The translations under genes were made by a program, and so were the position numbers. 64,000 nt of DNA from Athripsodes cinereus (lineage: Eukaryota > Arthropoda > Insecta > Trichoptera > Leptoceridae), in contig OX388314.1 of assembly GCA_947579605.1 (NCBI GenBank), positions 14,009,982 to 14,073,981 of the forward strand, read 5' to 3'. The notes under the pieces are model-generated. The model searched no databases. It saw only the letters and a program-made list of their open reading frames with translations, and was not told where the DNA came from. Shown here piece after piece: positions 1 to 12,149 of the stretch; position 1 is the first letter of the stretch; the number at the start of each line of letters is the position of its first letter.

Positions 1-927
1 ATTTATTTTTAAGAAAATCTATGTCATTTTGGGCACCCTTCCCCTATGTATATTAGGTAGGTTTTCATAATTTTTATTGTTTAATTGTACAAATATAATA
101 TGAGTATTCCATGGTGATTTTGAACCTAAAACTTTAATTAGGTACATCGATTTGCTAAAAGAATGACGATTTTGAGGTTATAAGGTATTGCATTGACAAA
201 ATATACCTATAGGTACACATTTAGCATTATTGGTTTAAGGACTCTATCTAGTACTTATATCTTATTTTGTACGAAGTCATGAATGTTTTGCAATGCAATG
301 TTTGCATTAAAGTTTGATTCACTATTATTGACACCGTGACTTGGCTTAACGAACCTACGAACTTACACATGTAAACATTTTACATTCACACCTTCTGACG
401 GTGTATGAAACAATCGCCATCATCTTACAAAGCGATCGATGATTCAATAAAAAAGATGATATTACACGGTACGGTTCAATAGTTAAAATAATAATTGTGT
501 AGGTGATTCCGTCAAAATTCGTCGATCAATAGCATTTTTTTCCTCGATAGATAAAAGTCATTTTTATTAATTGAATCATTAATTTTGATTGAATTTAAGG
601 CGAGCGTGAGAAATAACTGAAATTAGGAAACTAATTTTCAATCATGATTAGGCGTGAAAATTGTTAAAAGCTCGGTATTGTTATTAATTATATTTGAAAA
701 GAATCTTATGGTACCAACATGGTCGAAAATATGAAAATTGTTCAAAATATTCTCATGGAGAATTATAGTTTTGAGACGTATGAATTATTGAACTCAAAAT
801 AATGAAATACCTTTACTATAAGTATCTGAGGAGCAAAATGCATAGCAAAAATGACTTGAAAATCCATTGTTTCGGAGGTTTGCTCTACAAGAGATAAGTC
901 TAAGTTCGGTCATCAGAACTAAATGAG
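1..927. other. AT-rich unique-looking DNA
   Basis: No coding frame, repeat family or regulatory element that I can support. The stretch is AT-rich and lacks long open frames on either strand. Confidence 0.5.
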
Positions 928-993
928 TTATCAAAAATTAATTAGTTTTTCTTTTTTTTTAATTTTTTTTTTTTTTTATCAAAAATTAATTAG
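928..993. repeat. 18-bp direct repeat flanking a poly(T) tract
   Basis: TTATCAAAAATTAATTAG occurs at 928-945 and again, identical, at 976-993. Between the copies is only a T-rich run of about 30 bases. This is the footprint of a retrotransposon insertion whose body was lost, leaving a poly(A) tail (minus orientation) between target-site duplications. A 14-base version of the same word recurs at 1273, after the adjacent LINE end, so the two insertion events share one target. Confidence 0.6.
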
Positions 994-1272
994 CCGTTTC
1001 GATGCCGATTCCATGATAAAGTCAATGCTGCAATCCCCATATGTATGGAGTAGGGTGGGCAGTTACATGGAAGAGATAATAGCCCAGAAAGAAAGGGATG
1101 AAAGGCGACTGCAAATGGAGGAATAATATGTCAAAGTTTGCAGTTTGGGTAGACCGAAAGGTAGGAACCAAGCTGCAAAGGAAGAGGAGGGGTTTTAGCC
1201 GGTAGAAGTCCGGCACTACCCGGTCTGAAAGGCCGGGTGTCCATGATGGATTTCCCCTTCACTAAAAAAGGG
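994..1272 (+). mobile_element. 5'-truncated R1-like LINE 3' end
   Basis: The frame read from about 995 to the TAA at 1124-1126 ends SMIKSMLQSPYVWSRVGSYM, then EEIIAQKERDERRLQMEE. This matches the acidic/basic tail that closes reverse-transcriptase proteins of R1-clade LINEs (an SPxxW, then E-I-x-x-x-K-E pattern). A GC-richer 3' UTR follows, containing CCGGTCTGAAAGGCCGGGTG. The fragment is bounded by the direct repeat TTATCAAAAATTAA at 976 and 1273, as expected for a target-site duplication. Nothing upstream of 995 belongs to the element, so the protein and most of the body are missing. Clade assignment is from memory of the family's C-terminal pattern; the insertion footprint is seen directly. 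Confidence 0.65.
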
Positions 1273-1364
1273 TTATCAAAAATTAAATAATTTTGTATTT
1301 GATATTAACAGTTTTTGTGGTGAAAAGTAAACAGTGTTTTTGTTAATATCAAATACCTATGTTT

Positions 1365-1405
1365 AAAATGTCTTTTCACAATGTAAACACACAATTTCTA
1401 GATCG
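1365..1405 (+). repeat. 40-bp dispersed word, copy 1
   Basis: About 40 bases beginning AAAATGTCTTTTCACAATGT recur at 60802-60842 with about six substitutions. No family is recognised. It may be the conserved part of an older interspersed repeat. Confidence 0.45.
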
Positions 1406-1460
1406 ATTTTGTATAATTTATACTGAAGAGACAATTTTGTATAAATTTATACTGAAGAGA
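1404..1460 (+). repeat. Tandem duplication, unit about 29 bp
   Basis: Two adjacent near-identical units (1404-1431 and 1432-1460) share TTTATACTGAAGAGA. A few bases of a third unit follow. Simple replication-slippage type duplication. Confidence 0.7.
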
Positions 1461-1463
1461 CGA

Positions 1464-2324
1464 TTCATTCAGTTTAAACTGTTCTCGATCTCTTAATTTT
1501 GTTTTCAAATAAAGCAGTTAGTCATTAGTCATATGACCCTTAAAAGTCGTGTCAATTTGTAAAAGGTCACGTTGTATTATGGTCGTGATTAAAAACACTG
1601 TAATTCGGTCGTGATCCTTGTTTTGATCACTTTCCTCTTGGATCATAGCACAATATTATGTTCTGTATCTACATACATTCTACTGTTGTTCCTACATTTA
1701 TTTCCGTCAAAAGTCACGGCGTAAAACGTGTCATTGGAATATGAAAAATTTAATATTAAACTTTAGTTTTATTATTCTTGATTTGGAAGTTTTCCTATTT
1801 ACAGAAGTTATTGGAAATGACTTTGAAATAGTAATAGGGAGAAAACACAAAACTTTTTCAATAAATTATCAACAAAACTTGTTGGACAATAAATATCTCA
1901 ATTTCATTGATAAAGATTTAGTTTTTTTGACACACAGAATTATGTTTGCACACTCTCAATTACATAATACTAGATTATACATTTGTTTACCTTCGCCACC
2001 AGACCTATATCTTCCACAAGTAGCGTTTTGTTAATATACTACCTATTTACTTATCGATGCATACATTTATTATTATTTATTACTCGTGGCTGTTAGTGAG
2101 GGAATGTTCTGGAAGGAGTCATTTAAAGTTGATATGTTTATTTTTTTTCAATTACTGACGATTGTTCTTGTATTGCATTTTTTTCAGCAATAATTATTGA
2201 AGGATGCGTGAATGAGTGAATGGAGGATTTTTTAGTGAAAAATATGTCTTTCTTATTTAAAGGACATTGCCAATCAGATTGACATTATTTGTTTTTCATT
2301 TAATTATCTAAAAGGCTTCAAGTC
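1464..2324. other. AT-rich DNA, no gene supported
   Basis: A 97-codon frame runs on the plus strand from 1741 to 2034. Its composition is Leu/Ile/Phe/Asn rich, as in chance frames of AT-rich DNA. It has no recognisable motif, so I do not call it a gene. Nothing else is seen. Confidence 0.5.
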
Positions 2325-2398
2325 GCCCGTTAGCTTAATCGGATAAAGCGATCTTCGCAGCAAGGTAGGGATGCGTGTTCATGTCCCGTCCGGGGCAC
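2325..2398 (+). repeat. tRNA-like SINE head
   Basis: The segment GTTAGCTTAATCGGATAAAG resembles a tRNA D-arm/A-box. It is followed about 35 bases later by GTGTTCATGTCCCGTCC, which resembles a T-arm/B-box with substitutions. The outer strands GCCCG and CGGGGC pair only partly. It is more likely a decayed tRNA-derived SINE or tRNA pseudogene than a working tRNA gene, because the T-arm lacks the usual TTCGA. The 3' limit of the element is not clear. Confidence 0.5.
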
Positions 2399-2978
2399 TA
2401 ACGAATAAGATGACGTTGCCTTTTCTAAGCTTTATATGTAGTTTCAAATGCTGAATTATTTTACTATTTATGTTATTGGTTTCAATCATTATAATGTTAT
2501 TGTATAGACAATAATAGATAGATACACATTAAAAACGTCGTGTTTTCAGCGTTAAAACAATGGGCTAGGTAGATTTTATGTAATGTTGGTAGCCGTATTA
2601 ATTATAATTGTTATTAGTTTAATTCGCTACCAGGTATAACTTGTATCTTACGGAACATGAGTGGGCAATGATTAACTTTCAAACACCTACCGATCTGTAT
2701 GGATACCTAATTATGTATTAACATTGTATTGCAAAGTCATTTTGTTGAAATGTGAATTATTTACCAGTACCTATACATTGAATTAAGCCTGATGATTCTG
2801 CAAAGTTTAATATTTTCTCGACGCATGTGTGCAATATTATCTGTTTTGTTTTCTTTACCCAAAAACTAAACATGAGTAAATGTCTATATCCAAATTTTAT
2901 TAAGTTATAATTATATCCCATATTATGAAGTCTATAATGACATTCGACCATGGAAATTGAAGTTCAGTGTACATTCTG

Positions 2979-3007
2979 TTACATTACATTACATTACATT
3001 ACATTAC
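2979..3007 (+). repeat. (ACATT)n microsatellite
   Basis: Five to six perfect copies of the pentamer ACATT in tandem. Confidence 0.9.
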
Positions 3008-3438
3008 ACCACACAAATTACATTACAGTCACATTACATACAAAGTTCATTACTCTCTGACAAATAGAAGCTTAAAGCTTACATTCTATAGTATTGTAGT
3101 ACTCGTATTTGTACGAGTATAAAACCGATATTATGTATAATTTGGTATACTAAGGTTTATTAAATTTTTATGTGTTTTTATTATTTTCAAGTATTCTGTA
3201 GTCATCTTCAGAAAGCTAGAGCTAGTAGGTATCACATACCTTTTATTAACAGTTTAGGCAATTTAAGAAATATTTATGAATATAGTTTGTGTATTCTAAG
3301 TTTCAAAGCAAATGCACGTCAACCAACTGTTTTCAATTTCTTTAAGTTCTTATTGAAGGATTTTATTATTGTTCTCTTTTTTAATACGCTTAAGCTGTTC
3401 AAAAAAGAAAAAAATATTTTCATATTGCTGTACTAAGG

Positions 3439-4092
3439 CAGTTGTCTCCAACCTTTTTATCGCCGCGGACCGGTCAAGTGAAAAGCGCCGGGGGAGCCTA
3501 AAAAATAATCTAAATATTAACCCCCCTCCCCCCCTTCGCTATATTTTCAAAATGGTGTAGAAATGTTTATATATCGTGTATGTATTTTGGGTTTCCAGAT
3601 ATAAAAAAATCATCTCACAGTAGGTGATCAGAAACTGTATTAAGAATGTTAAATAATTTCAAGAATAATTTATTTGATTGTTGTTTTTCGGGTTTGCCAT
3701 GCCAATGAAAACTTTCAATCTACATTAATAAACTATTTGAATTTGAATTTCAATATTTTTCTTGATCTTATCGTATTAATGTTTTTCCTTGTTTTTATTG
3801 TTGGTTTTATTTGTCTTAATTTTGTTTAAGTTGCTTCCAATTTTTTTATACCGTGGTAGAATAGAGGGACTCTTGTGGTATATATTGGATTTAATATTGA
3901 TTTTTGTATTATTTATTGTGTTGACTGTTTGTTCACCAATAAATAAACAAGTAAATAAATACTCGGCTTTTTAAGGAATAATTAACAAATTTGTTTTTCT
4001 TGTTTTTAAATACCGAAATGGAGGACACAACAAAAAATGACTGACCATCATGTTCCTTCCGCGGCCCGTGGAACAGAAGTTGGGGACCATTG
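3439..4092. mobile_element. Non-autonomous hAT DNA transposon
   Basis: The left end reads CAGTTGTCTCCAACCTTTTT, followed by CGCCGCGGACCGG. The right end, on the opposite strand, reads CAATGGTCCCCAACTTCTGT followed by CCACGGGCCGCGG. These imperfect terminal inverted repeats have the CAGTGGTCCCCAACC pattern and the CCGCGGACC sub-terminal word of hAT-superfamily transposons. The 654-bp interior is AT-rich and contains no transposase frame, so the element would depend on an enzyme made elsewhere. An 8-bp target-site duplication is not clearly preserved: TACTAAGG on the left versus TATTACCT on the right. The GC-rich ends contrast strongly with the surrounding DNA. Confidence 0.75.
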
Positions 4093-6059
4093 TATTACCT
4101 AAGGTATACTGGGTGTCTATAGTACACTCACATGTAATTATTTCTTTTTATTTTGGAGTGGAAAAGTCTGCCGGCGTAGACTGGAGATTAAACTCTTTTC
4201 TTGTCTAGTGCACCCGTCAACACACAGACGTCTCTAAAGAGATTGAAACAGAACGCATATACCTACCTATACCAAACACCGACCTTTATGTCAAATATGT
4301 AGAAGATTATTGTTATGGAAAAGAGAAACAATAAACCACAATCGGTGGTATTGCATGATTCTTTAAAAATAATAAATTTTGTTTCGATAACAGAAAATGT
4401 TTTTACACTGATTGCATCGCATTGGTAGAGAATTTAAATTACTTGGATAAATTCTGTAAGGATAATCAGTTTTACTAATTAGAATTGTTACTATATACAA
4501 TTTATCAAAAATATTAATCTGATCAACTACACAAACCTATAAGATTCATGGACATAGCTCGAAACTGTTGTAGTGTTAAAGATTTACGTGTTGTGCGAAA
4601 TATTGTTCAAATAAGGGATAAGTAGCAACAAACTTTCATAAAAAAGGTTATGTAGTATGTAATTCTCTAGAGGAGTGTGATAAATTCATAGAGACTACAA
4701 AAAATTGCCTCCAAGACATACATCAATGTGCCCAGATATCCCTACTATAAAGACGAGATCTCATCATGTTTAATTTGCACAAAATGTGAACGACATTGAC
4801 CAATATTGTCAATTGTGATGGATCGCTTCATTTCCTTGTTACAGAAATGACAAACCAGTCACATAATATACATGTATGTTACACAAAAAAGAACAGTAAG
4901 TTTTTTTCATATATAGGTACATATTCATAGGTACACATTTTTATATTAGTACCCATATGATTTATAATATTATTTCAAGACGTGGGTATGACAATATTAT
5001 GTGTGCTCTTTTGAGGCGTAGTTAATCCAATAAAATCAATGTTGTTCACTTCTAAGACGTGGATAAGATATCGAAGTAGGTAGGTACTAATTCACCCCTT
5101 TATCTTCTACTAACACCTCTTGAACTCTTGTACTCCATTATTAACAACATAATATTTTTATCTTCTAAGTTATTAGGAAAAGTAGTCAACTATTATAGGA
5201 TATAAAAAAAATCTATCACATTAAGAAAAAACATTTTTTTTAACGCTGAGTTCTCGGATTAGAATAGACGGTTTACATTGTCAATGCAATAATGAAGTAT
5301 GCCAGTCATTCAAAATATCAATTTTTTGGATAAGAAAAGGACGAGCTGCATGCTTATTACGTGTAATCAGTGCACTGGTTGCTCCATTTATGCGATGTGC
5401 TGTGATAGATAGACGAACTTTTTTTTTTTTACCGTTACTATATATTGAAGGCATCAGAAGCCACTGTATATATACCTAATTTACGACGCCTTATTATATA
5501 GATAAATAATATTTTAAACATTCGATGTTAATCTGGAAACTTTCAAATTCAAACCTCTTCCTAATGTAATCTCTCATTGTTTGTATTTAAATGTATTTTC
5601 AACACGATTTAATAACAATAATAATAGTATGTTATTTATATATTCAAAGTTGTACATCATGTGGGTAGTGTTATAAAATTAAAAATTAATATATTATATT
5701 GTATTAGAATATGTAGGTACATAATAATAATGATTATAATATTATTTCGACTACATCATTTTGTACAGCCGCCCCAAGCTGTGGGTGTGAATTCTTAAGT
5801 AAGGTTTGAACTAAAATGCGTTTATAAATTGCCTTTAATGAACTGAATTTTGAGTGCTGAATAAAGAAGTCATTAATATACATATTATTGAACGTATAAT
5901 AGATATATGGTTTTGTCATATAGTACTAAGTACAGTGATAAGAGAGATGTGTTGTTTTCTATATAGAATGTACATCTACCGATGGATATTTGGAACTGTG
6001 GAGAGGGAATTTATAATTATTTCATTTGTTTAGTTTTGTACACAATTTTATTTTTTCCA
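4093..6059. other. AT-rich DNA, nothing recognised
   Basis: No coding frame with family features, no repeat match inside this window and no structured element that I could support. Frames of about 60 codons occur by chance. Confidence 0.45.
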
Positions 6060-6128
6060 AATGAATTTAGTTCTTCAATAGCATAATTCAGCCCTAGTTG
6101 ACTGGGTTGCCTAAATAAAAAAAAAACA
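6060..6128 (+). repeat. Possible retroelement 3' end
   Basis: The stretch ends GACTGGGTTGCCTAAATAAA followed by a run of A. This resembles the GGGTTGCCT-plus-AATAAA tails that close many insect LINEs. No coding part is attached. The call rests on tail style only. Confidence 0.35.
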
Positions 6129-8299
6129 TGTTAAGATGTGGCGCCCAACCTGTAGCACATAATTAAGAGATGTGATAAGTTTTCTACATAATTATGCTGG
6201 CATTGAAAAGAATATTATGAAGTTATCTAAGGATGCTTTCCGATGTAAACATTAACAACAAATAAAAACAAATATATGATTTTTTACATTCATTTTGTCA
6301 GCTAACTACTAAGAATGTGATACAGTTAGATAATAATAATATGCGTCCTTGAAATGAATTTATTCCACAAAACTTGTCTAGTAACACTATTATTACTATT
6401 AAAAATAATAATAAATAACTTTATAGCTAAAATAAATATAATAAATACATATAAACACCATAACGCTGGTTTTCTCATTGATTTGCTGTATATTATTAAT
6501 TACCTATGTCATAACCGTCTGTTTGGGAAATTTAATGAAAAAAAAAACATGGAACGAACAATTTTGTGTAACGCACAAGCGCGATATCGTCCAGCTAATC
6601 CGTCAATACAGAAAAAAATCAAAACAAATTGCATGCATGCGAACAAAGCGCTCTGCAAAGATTTGTGGCTAAACATTGGTATCAAATAATAGTTTCCTGC
6701 AAAGTTATGAGGGTCATAAACAAAATCACATAGAAGAGATAAATTACATTTAAAATGTCAGTTAGATGCGTACTTGTAGATAGGATGGTAATAATAATAG
6801 GTAAGAGTCAAAAAGTTAAGATTAAAAATCATGTATACATACAAAGTGGTAGGTATTATTATTTGTTGAACAAAGAGCACGATATTGAAACATGGTTTTA
6901 CCTAAAATAGCCTATGTCAACATATTATTATATGTCTACAGATAGAACGTTGTATGCCTATTGTATAATAGTAAGATTAGAGTTAAACTATCCCACTTAC
7001 GCTTAGTGTATTTTGTACATACAATAATAATATAATATATTATTTTCTATAGAATAGCTATGCTATGCTGGCTGCTGCGATGTTATCTAAGAGCATTCAG
7101 TGTTATATGGCTAATTTACGGCATCGCTGGGGTCACTCCTTAAAGAGGATTCCCATGTAGAGAATTCTTTATGTCCTTCCCATATAATTTACCTATACCT
7201 ATATTATGTGGTTGCCTATCTAACGGCTTACCTTTCCAATGCGTGAACCAATGCTACTCAAAGTATTCAAAGATTTTTATGTGCTTAAGACACAAGACTT
7301 GGTTGATCTTTTTATAAGTTTTGGAATATTCATATTAATGCATTATGTGATTCTTTATTGATATGTGACTAATAAAATATGTTTTATTTCTTGCTTTCGT
7401 AGGTATTGATTTCTTCATCTATCTCTAGATAATATACTCGTACTATTACGTCATCTCCCGCAAGTAAGATGGCTGGTGGTTTAACTGCATGTATTAAATA
7501 ATATACGTGAAGTTCTCTTCGTGCCATAAAAAAATATAAGATTGGTGGCATACGAATTCCATAGTAGTCAATACAAAATAACATAGACGAGTTTTTAAAG
7601 AAGAATTTGAATGCACTCAAATTGCATTACAATTGTAATAAATTGTCCTTTTGAGATTTTGATAATATTTGTTGTAACACTGACAAACCCATAAGTGCCG
7701 TGTGATTTTTTTCTTCATTTATCCACAACACACCACTTGCATATTTTAATAATAGATATTTGTGTGTGTAACTACGTAAATACATAACCCGGCAGTTTGT
7801 TGACCGGCAAGTGTCTGATATATAACTTGTAGTGAGTGACCGAAATTTTCTGTCATGACTAGAAAAAAATTTGGTCAGAAGTTTGAATTCAATTACGATC
7901 GAAATTTCGGTTTAATAAAAAAATCTGATTAGATATATTGATTAAGCTTAGGTCAATAATATCACGTGTTCAATAATTTCCATCTTTAAAAAGTTCATAA
8001 ATCTCATTTAATAAATAAATCTATTGAAATAGTGAGTAATCTAATGTAAATCTAAATGTATCTAAAATTTAGTTTCAAAAGAAAGCGTCAGGTTGATAGG
8101 TGAATTTAACATAAATATACCTATTGATATGTATCGATTATTTGGCAGAAATAGGAATAAATGCTGAAATTCATTATTGACTTTGTTGTATAAAATCCAA
8201 ATTCATTCAATTACCATTTTAATTTGTGTCTACACATTTTATTATTAGTAATATCATAGGTACATAGTGTCAATAGTGTACAGTTGAATGTAAGATGTA
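6129..8299. other. AT-rich DNA with minor inverted words
   Basis: A 111-codon plus-strand frame (6354-6689) and a 78-codon minus-strand frame (7384-7620) are present. They have no recognisable motif, and I treat them as chance frames. GAAATTTTC near 7843 and GAAATTTCGG near 7901 form a loose inverted pair. Confidence 0.4.
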
Positions 8300-8419
8300 T
8301 ATCTTTTTATACTTTGTAATTTTTATAACAGATGTGAAATGTGATTTTTTTTGGTTTTGTAATACAATTTTTTGTAAAAGGCAATTGCCGTATATTGAAT
8401 AAATAAATAAATAAATAGT
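8300..8419 (+). repeat. Possible retroelement 3' end with (AAAT)n tail
   Basis: T-rich sequence ends in GGCAATTGCCG, then TTGAATAAATAAATAAATAA. An AATAAA-bearing AAAT repeat after a short palindrome is a common LINE or SINE 3' tail. No body can be identified. Confidence 0.35.
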
Positions 8420-8929
8420 GTGTGACTGTAGATGTTTATTTTATGGAAATTATACGTAGATTTTAGACTAATAACTATACTAAGAGAAATTGTTACGACA
8501 TGTAATTATTTTGAAGCAAGTATTAAATACATTAATGTAGATGTGTCTGTAGAGTAGAGTTGTTGTTTTATTTTTACTATTAAAGAAAAAAACACGTAAT
8601 ATTGTAGTGTACACAATGAAGATCTTCTAGGCAGTTAGAAAAATAAACACATGTTGACTAACTATGTGTGATTGGAAGAGATTAGAGGAAAAATCTTGGC
8701 TTCAGGAATGGTGAGCCGATGATATTATTTCTGTCGCTTGTAGGAAATGGGCAAAAGTATCCCTAGAAGAGATAATAAAGAGAAGACCTGTGTTAGTAAT
8801 AATATCCAGCAATAGAAAATTAGTTATAGAAATAGAACGTAATAATCGCATATTATGAATAAATTTAATAATTCTCCTATCTACGTAACAATTGTGTCTA
8901 TGGAGTTTCGGGTGATGGATACGATATAC

Positions 8930-8989
8930 AGCGCCCTTGAGGTCATGTTATGAGTAAACGGCGCTTTACAAATTGTCCATATATATATG
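8930..8989 (+). mobile_element. Solo 3' end of the L2-like LINE
   Basis: AGCGCCCTTGAGGT ... AAACGGCGCTTTACAAAT is nearly identical to the sequence after the stop codon of the L2-like LINE at 23.79 kb. The two six-base strands AGCGCC (8930-8935) and GGCGCT (8960-8965) can pair. The spacer differs in sequence, as expected if only the hairpin and its 3' side are conserved. A short TA repeat serves as tail. The copy is extremely 5'-truncated. Confidence 0.75.
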
Positions 8990-9935
8990 GAAAAACTAGT
9001 AGATAACAGACAGATCTCCTCAGCCTCAATAGCATCCAGATGACCCGCCATTTCATTGATTGAATTTTGTGTTAACTGCAATAAAGAATAAAAATCTGCC
9101 ATCTACATCTTCGTCATTATTATTGCCTACATTACACACATTGTAGATACAAAATATCTACAATAGTTGCTTAAAAAGAGAACCATATTCGAACACACAT
9201 GAACCATTTCAAGTTGAAGTTATCTTACATAATATAATACATTATTTCCTTGGTAATAATGATACAGTATTGGAGTGTTGTATCTGATCAGTCGATTAGT
9301 ATTAAATAATAATATATGTAGCAAGTAGTGGTAATAGTAGGTATGTAATGAATCATAACGGTAGCGTGGATATATTGCATGGAACCCCTTATCATTTCAT
9401 TTTATTTGAATCACGTATATACATACATATTATTTATAATAGATATATACATGTTTCTACTTTGGTATTTATTATTATTATTATATTATGAGTGGTCGTA
9501 TGATAGTAATTACATAATTGACCATTCATAATTGCTGTGAAGTAAATTATTTCTCTCTGTAGGTAATGCCTGCAATAGGATGATGCTCAAAGTGTAACAA
9601 ACGTTTCAGACATAAACCGTGTGTTGTGAGACAACATTTCTTGATTATGCTTTTTAATAAATATTTGTGTAAGTATTAGCACATAAAACTCAATCACAAA
9701 CAGATCATTTGTAATCGAGTGGATACTTTTGAAAAGAACTAAAAATATTCATTTATTTTAGGTACGATTATGAATATGCATTTTTTTAACGAAAAGAGAT
9801 GCCATTAGATTTATACATTTTTGTTACAGAGAAGACTTTATTTGATAATAAAACCATCAGATTACTCACACACATTCTTACTGAAGTATTATGAATGATA
9901 GAGACACTTAATAAATCGCAATAATTTTTTATAAG
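8990..9935. other. AT-rich DNA, nothing recognised
   Basis: No supported gene. Several ATTATTATT-type simple stretches occur around 9470-9490. Confidence 0.45.
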
Positions 9936-9994
9936 TATTTGGGTTTTTGTTATAAACCCATACACTTTTCACAGTGAATGAGGAGTTTGCCAGT
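9936..9994 (-). repeat. SINE family 2 fragment (3' part)
   Basis: TGGGTTTTTGTTATAAACCC, followed by TACACTTTTCACAGTGA and GGAGTTTGCC, matches the 3' half of the tRNA-derived SINE seen at 35.4 and 62.1 kb in reverse orientation. About 30 bases between the two blocks are missing relative to those copies, and the tRNA-like head is absent. Confidence 0.65.
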
Positions 9995-11945
9995 TATTTG
10001 TTATTATCCATACTCTTGCATTTATTAAATGTGGGAACATAAATATTGTTATCAAAAGGTGAATAGCCAAATATAATATATGTATTCTATTTTTATTCCA
10101 AGTTAACGGCACTGAAGTCCGAAAGGCCTCTGCCAAAAATAAAAAAATAACAGTGAAAATTATTAAGTTTTAATTTGATCATTTTAATATGAATATAAAT
10201 AAAATAAAAGTTACCTATTCCTTAGTACTTGTAAGTTATTTTAGTTTAATTTTATTAACAAAATGGTTAAAAATTAAATGGGGAACCACAGGCAAACTGT
10301 GAGTAGGTAGTAATAGAAAATAGAAAAAGTGTTATCGAGCGATTGATTAACCTAACTTAATCCCTGTATAAGTATAGACACAATGATAGTGATGGATGGG
10401 TGTTTAGGTTATGAGAATATAGTGAACCGTTGTAATACTTAGTATTAAACTCATTGATTGCCATTACAAATAAATTTTTCTATATAGGTATACAATTACA
10501 CTTAATAAAAATAAATTTTGGTCCAATGATTTTATTAGATAATTGTAATTCTTCAGCTGCGTATATAATAATCATGACTAGTGTAATTATTGTCATGATT
10601 TGTGTTTTGATTGATAAAATTTATAAGATAATTAGAAAATAAATGTTCAGAAGTGGATGGACATGGGCCGAAGAAGGGGAGAGAGAAAAAATCATTAGAT
10701 TTTTTGAACTTTTGATCGAGGTAAAATAGTATTTTATCACTGATAGCAATTCACCCAAATTGAGAGCTTTTGTCACGATGGTCTAAAATAGCCATACAAT
10801 ATATTTCCGAAAAAAAAAATATATCGATAGGTTTCACGCAGGTGAATGAACAAATAAATAAAGAAAAAAAAATATTCCATTTTTTATACATTTAGTGTTT
10901 TTTTTTCTGTAAAAAAAATATTAATATCATGAAGTAAATCAATTGTGAGTCAAGTAATAAGCTCACCATAAATTTATAAATTTCTTAAAAATAAGTAAGT
11001 ACTTAGTTAAATTATCACAACGAATTGATCAAATACCAGTAAGTATGCATGAATCATCTATTTTAACATTTCCACGGTTTATTTTGACCAGATCAATTTA
11101 TAAGTATTAATAATAAAAATAATAATATGTGTGCTTGATCTGAGATTAAAATAATAATAATATGAAATTAAGCACAAAGCATTGTTGTAAATATATTGTT
11201 TAATAAATTCAATGTACATTGTATTATTATTGTGTGTAGAACATACCTTATATCCTCGGGTGCCGTTGTTCTCAGTGTTCCTGCAATTACTATGTCCATT
11301 GTCATACTATCGTTGCGTCAAAAGGTAATTTGTAACTAATGTTACGTAAATAGACAACGAAAATATATGGTGCGGCTATTGGATAAGGAGAAATAATTTA
11401 TAAGAGAACTCAAGGAAAGGAGTATTACGTAGTGACAGGTGGAGAAATGACCATACATAATAGATACTTATTCGCATTACTGAAGTTACAATTATACTCA
11501 ACTTTTTGTTAAATCTACACTACATAATGATACACGGAGAAGAAATGGGTGGCTTGGTGGATTTAAATCGATCGAAAACATTTTGAGCGATTTATTAAAT
11601 TCCCCTATAAACGAGACTTGTGTCTATAACGGGGATATTTTTTAATAATTAAATAGTCTGTACATATTGTTGTATCTGTATGGATTGTTATTTGTTCAAT
11701 AAACTATTATTATGTCAACTGGATGATTTTTTACAATTTCACAATCCAGATTGTGTGAGGACGAAATAGACTGCTTTTTAGCTTATCATAGCTAGGTGGT
11801 TAGACTGGTAAGGCGTACATTTTAAATAGTACTAATAATTTTTAGAAACTTTCTGATTTGTGGAGACTATTGGTACCTACTGTTTCTAAAAGTGAAACAC
11901 ATGAAGAGCTAAAAGCACTGATAAAATTCTGATTTTGAGTTTTTG
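9995..11945. other. AT-rich DNA, nothing recognised
   Basis: No supported gene or structured element. A 62-codon frame at 10454-10642 has a hydrophobic middle but no family features. A possible retroelement-like T-rich tail with CAATAAA lies near 11700. Confidence 0.4.
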
Positions 11946-12145
11946 TTACTTTCCGTAAACTTTCGAGTGTTTCAAAAGGCAAGTTTTCATGAAACATTCT
12001 ATATTAAACATTTGACATTGTCAGTTCAGCGATGAGGTATATCATTCATCCTGAATGTCTTAACTACCTACTATCGGCAAAGAGAGAACGAATGCATTTT
12101 TATTTCAATCAGTTTGCACGCTGGCTATCCTGCTGGGATTAAAAA
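11946..12145 (+). repeat. SINE family 1, copy A
   Basis: Diverged copy of the dispersed element best seen at 32747-33002. Shared blocks in order are CCGTAAACTTTCGAGTG, AAAAGGCAAG, TTCAGCGATGAGGT, CATCCTGAATGTCTT and CTGGCTATCCTGCTGGGAT. The TAG-repeat tail is lost. Confidence 0.65.
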
Positions 12146-12149
12146 AGAG

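Noticed and set aside
1741..2034. 97-codon plus-strand frame as a gene
   Set aside because: It starts with ATG, but the composition is that of AT-rich chance frames and there is no motif, splice site pair or polyadenylation context.
2325..2398. Functional tRNA gene
   Set aside because: The A-box is good, but the T-arm lacks TTCGA and the acceptor stem pairs poorly. A decayed SINE head is more likely.
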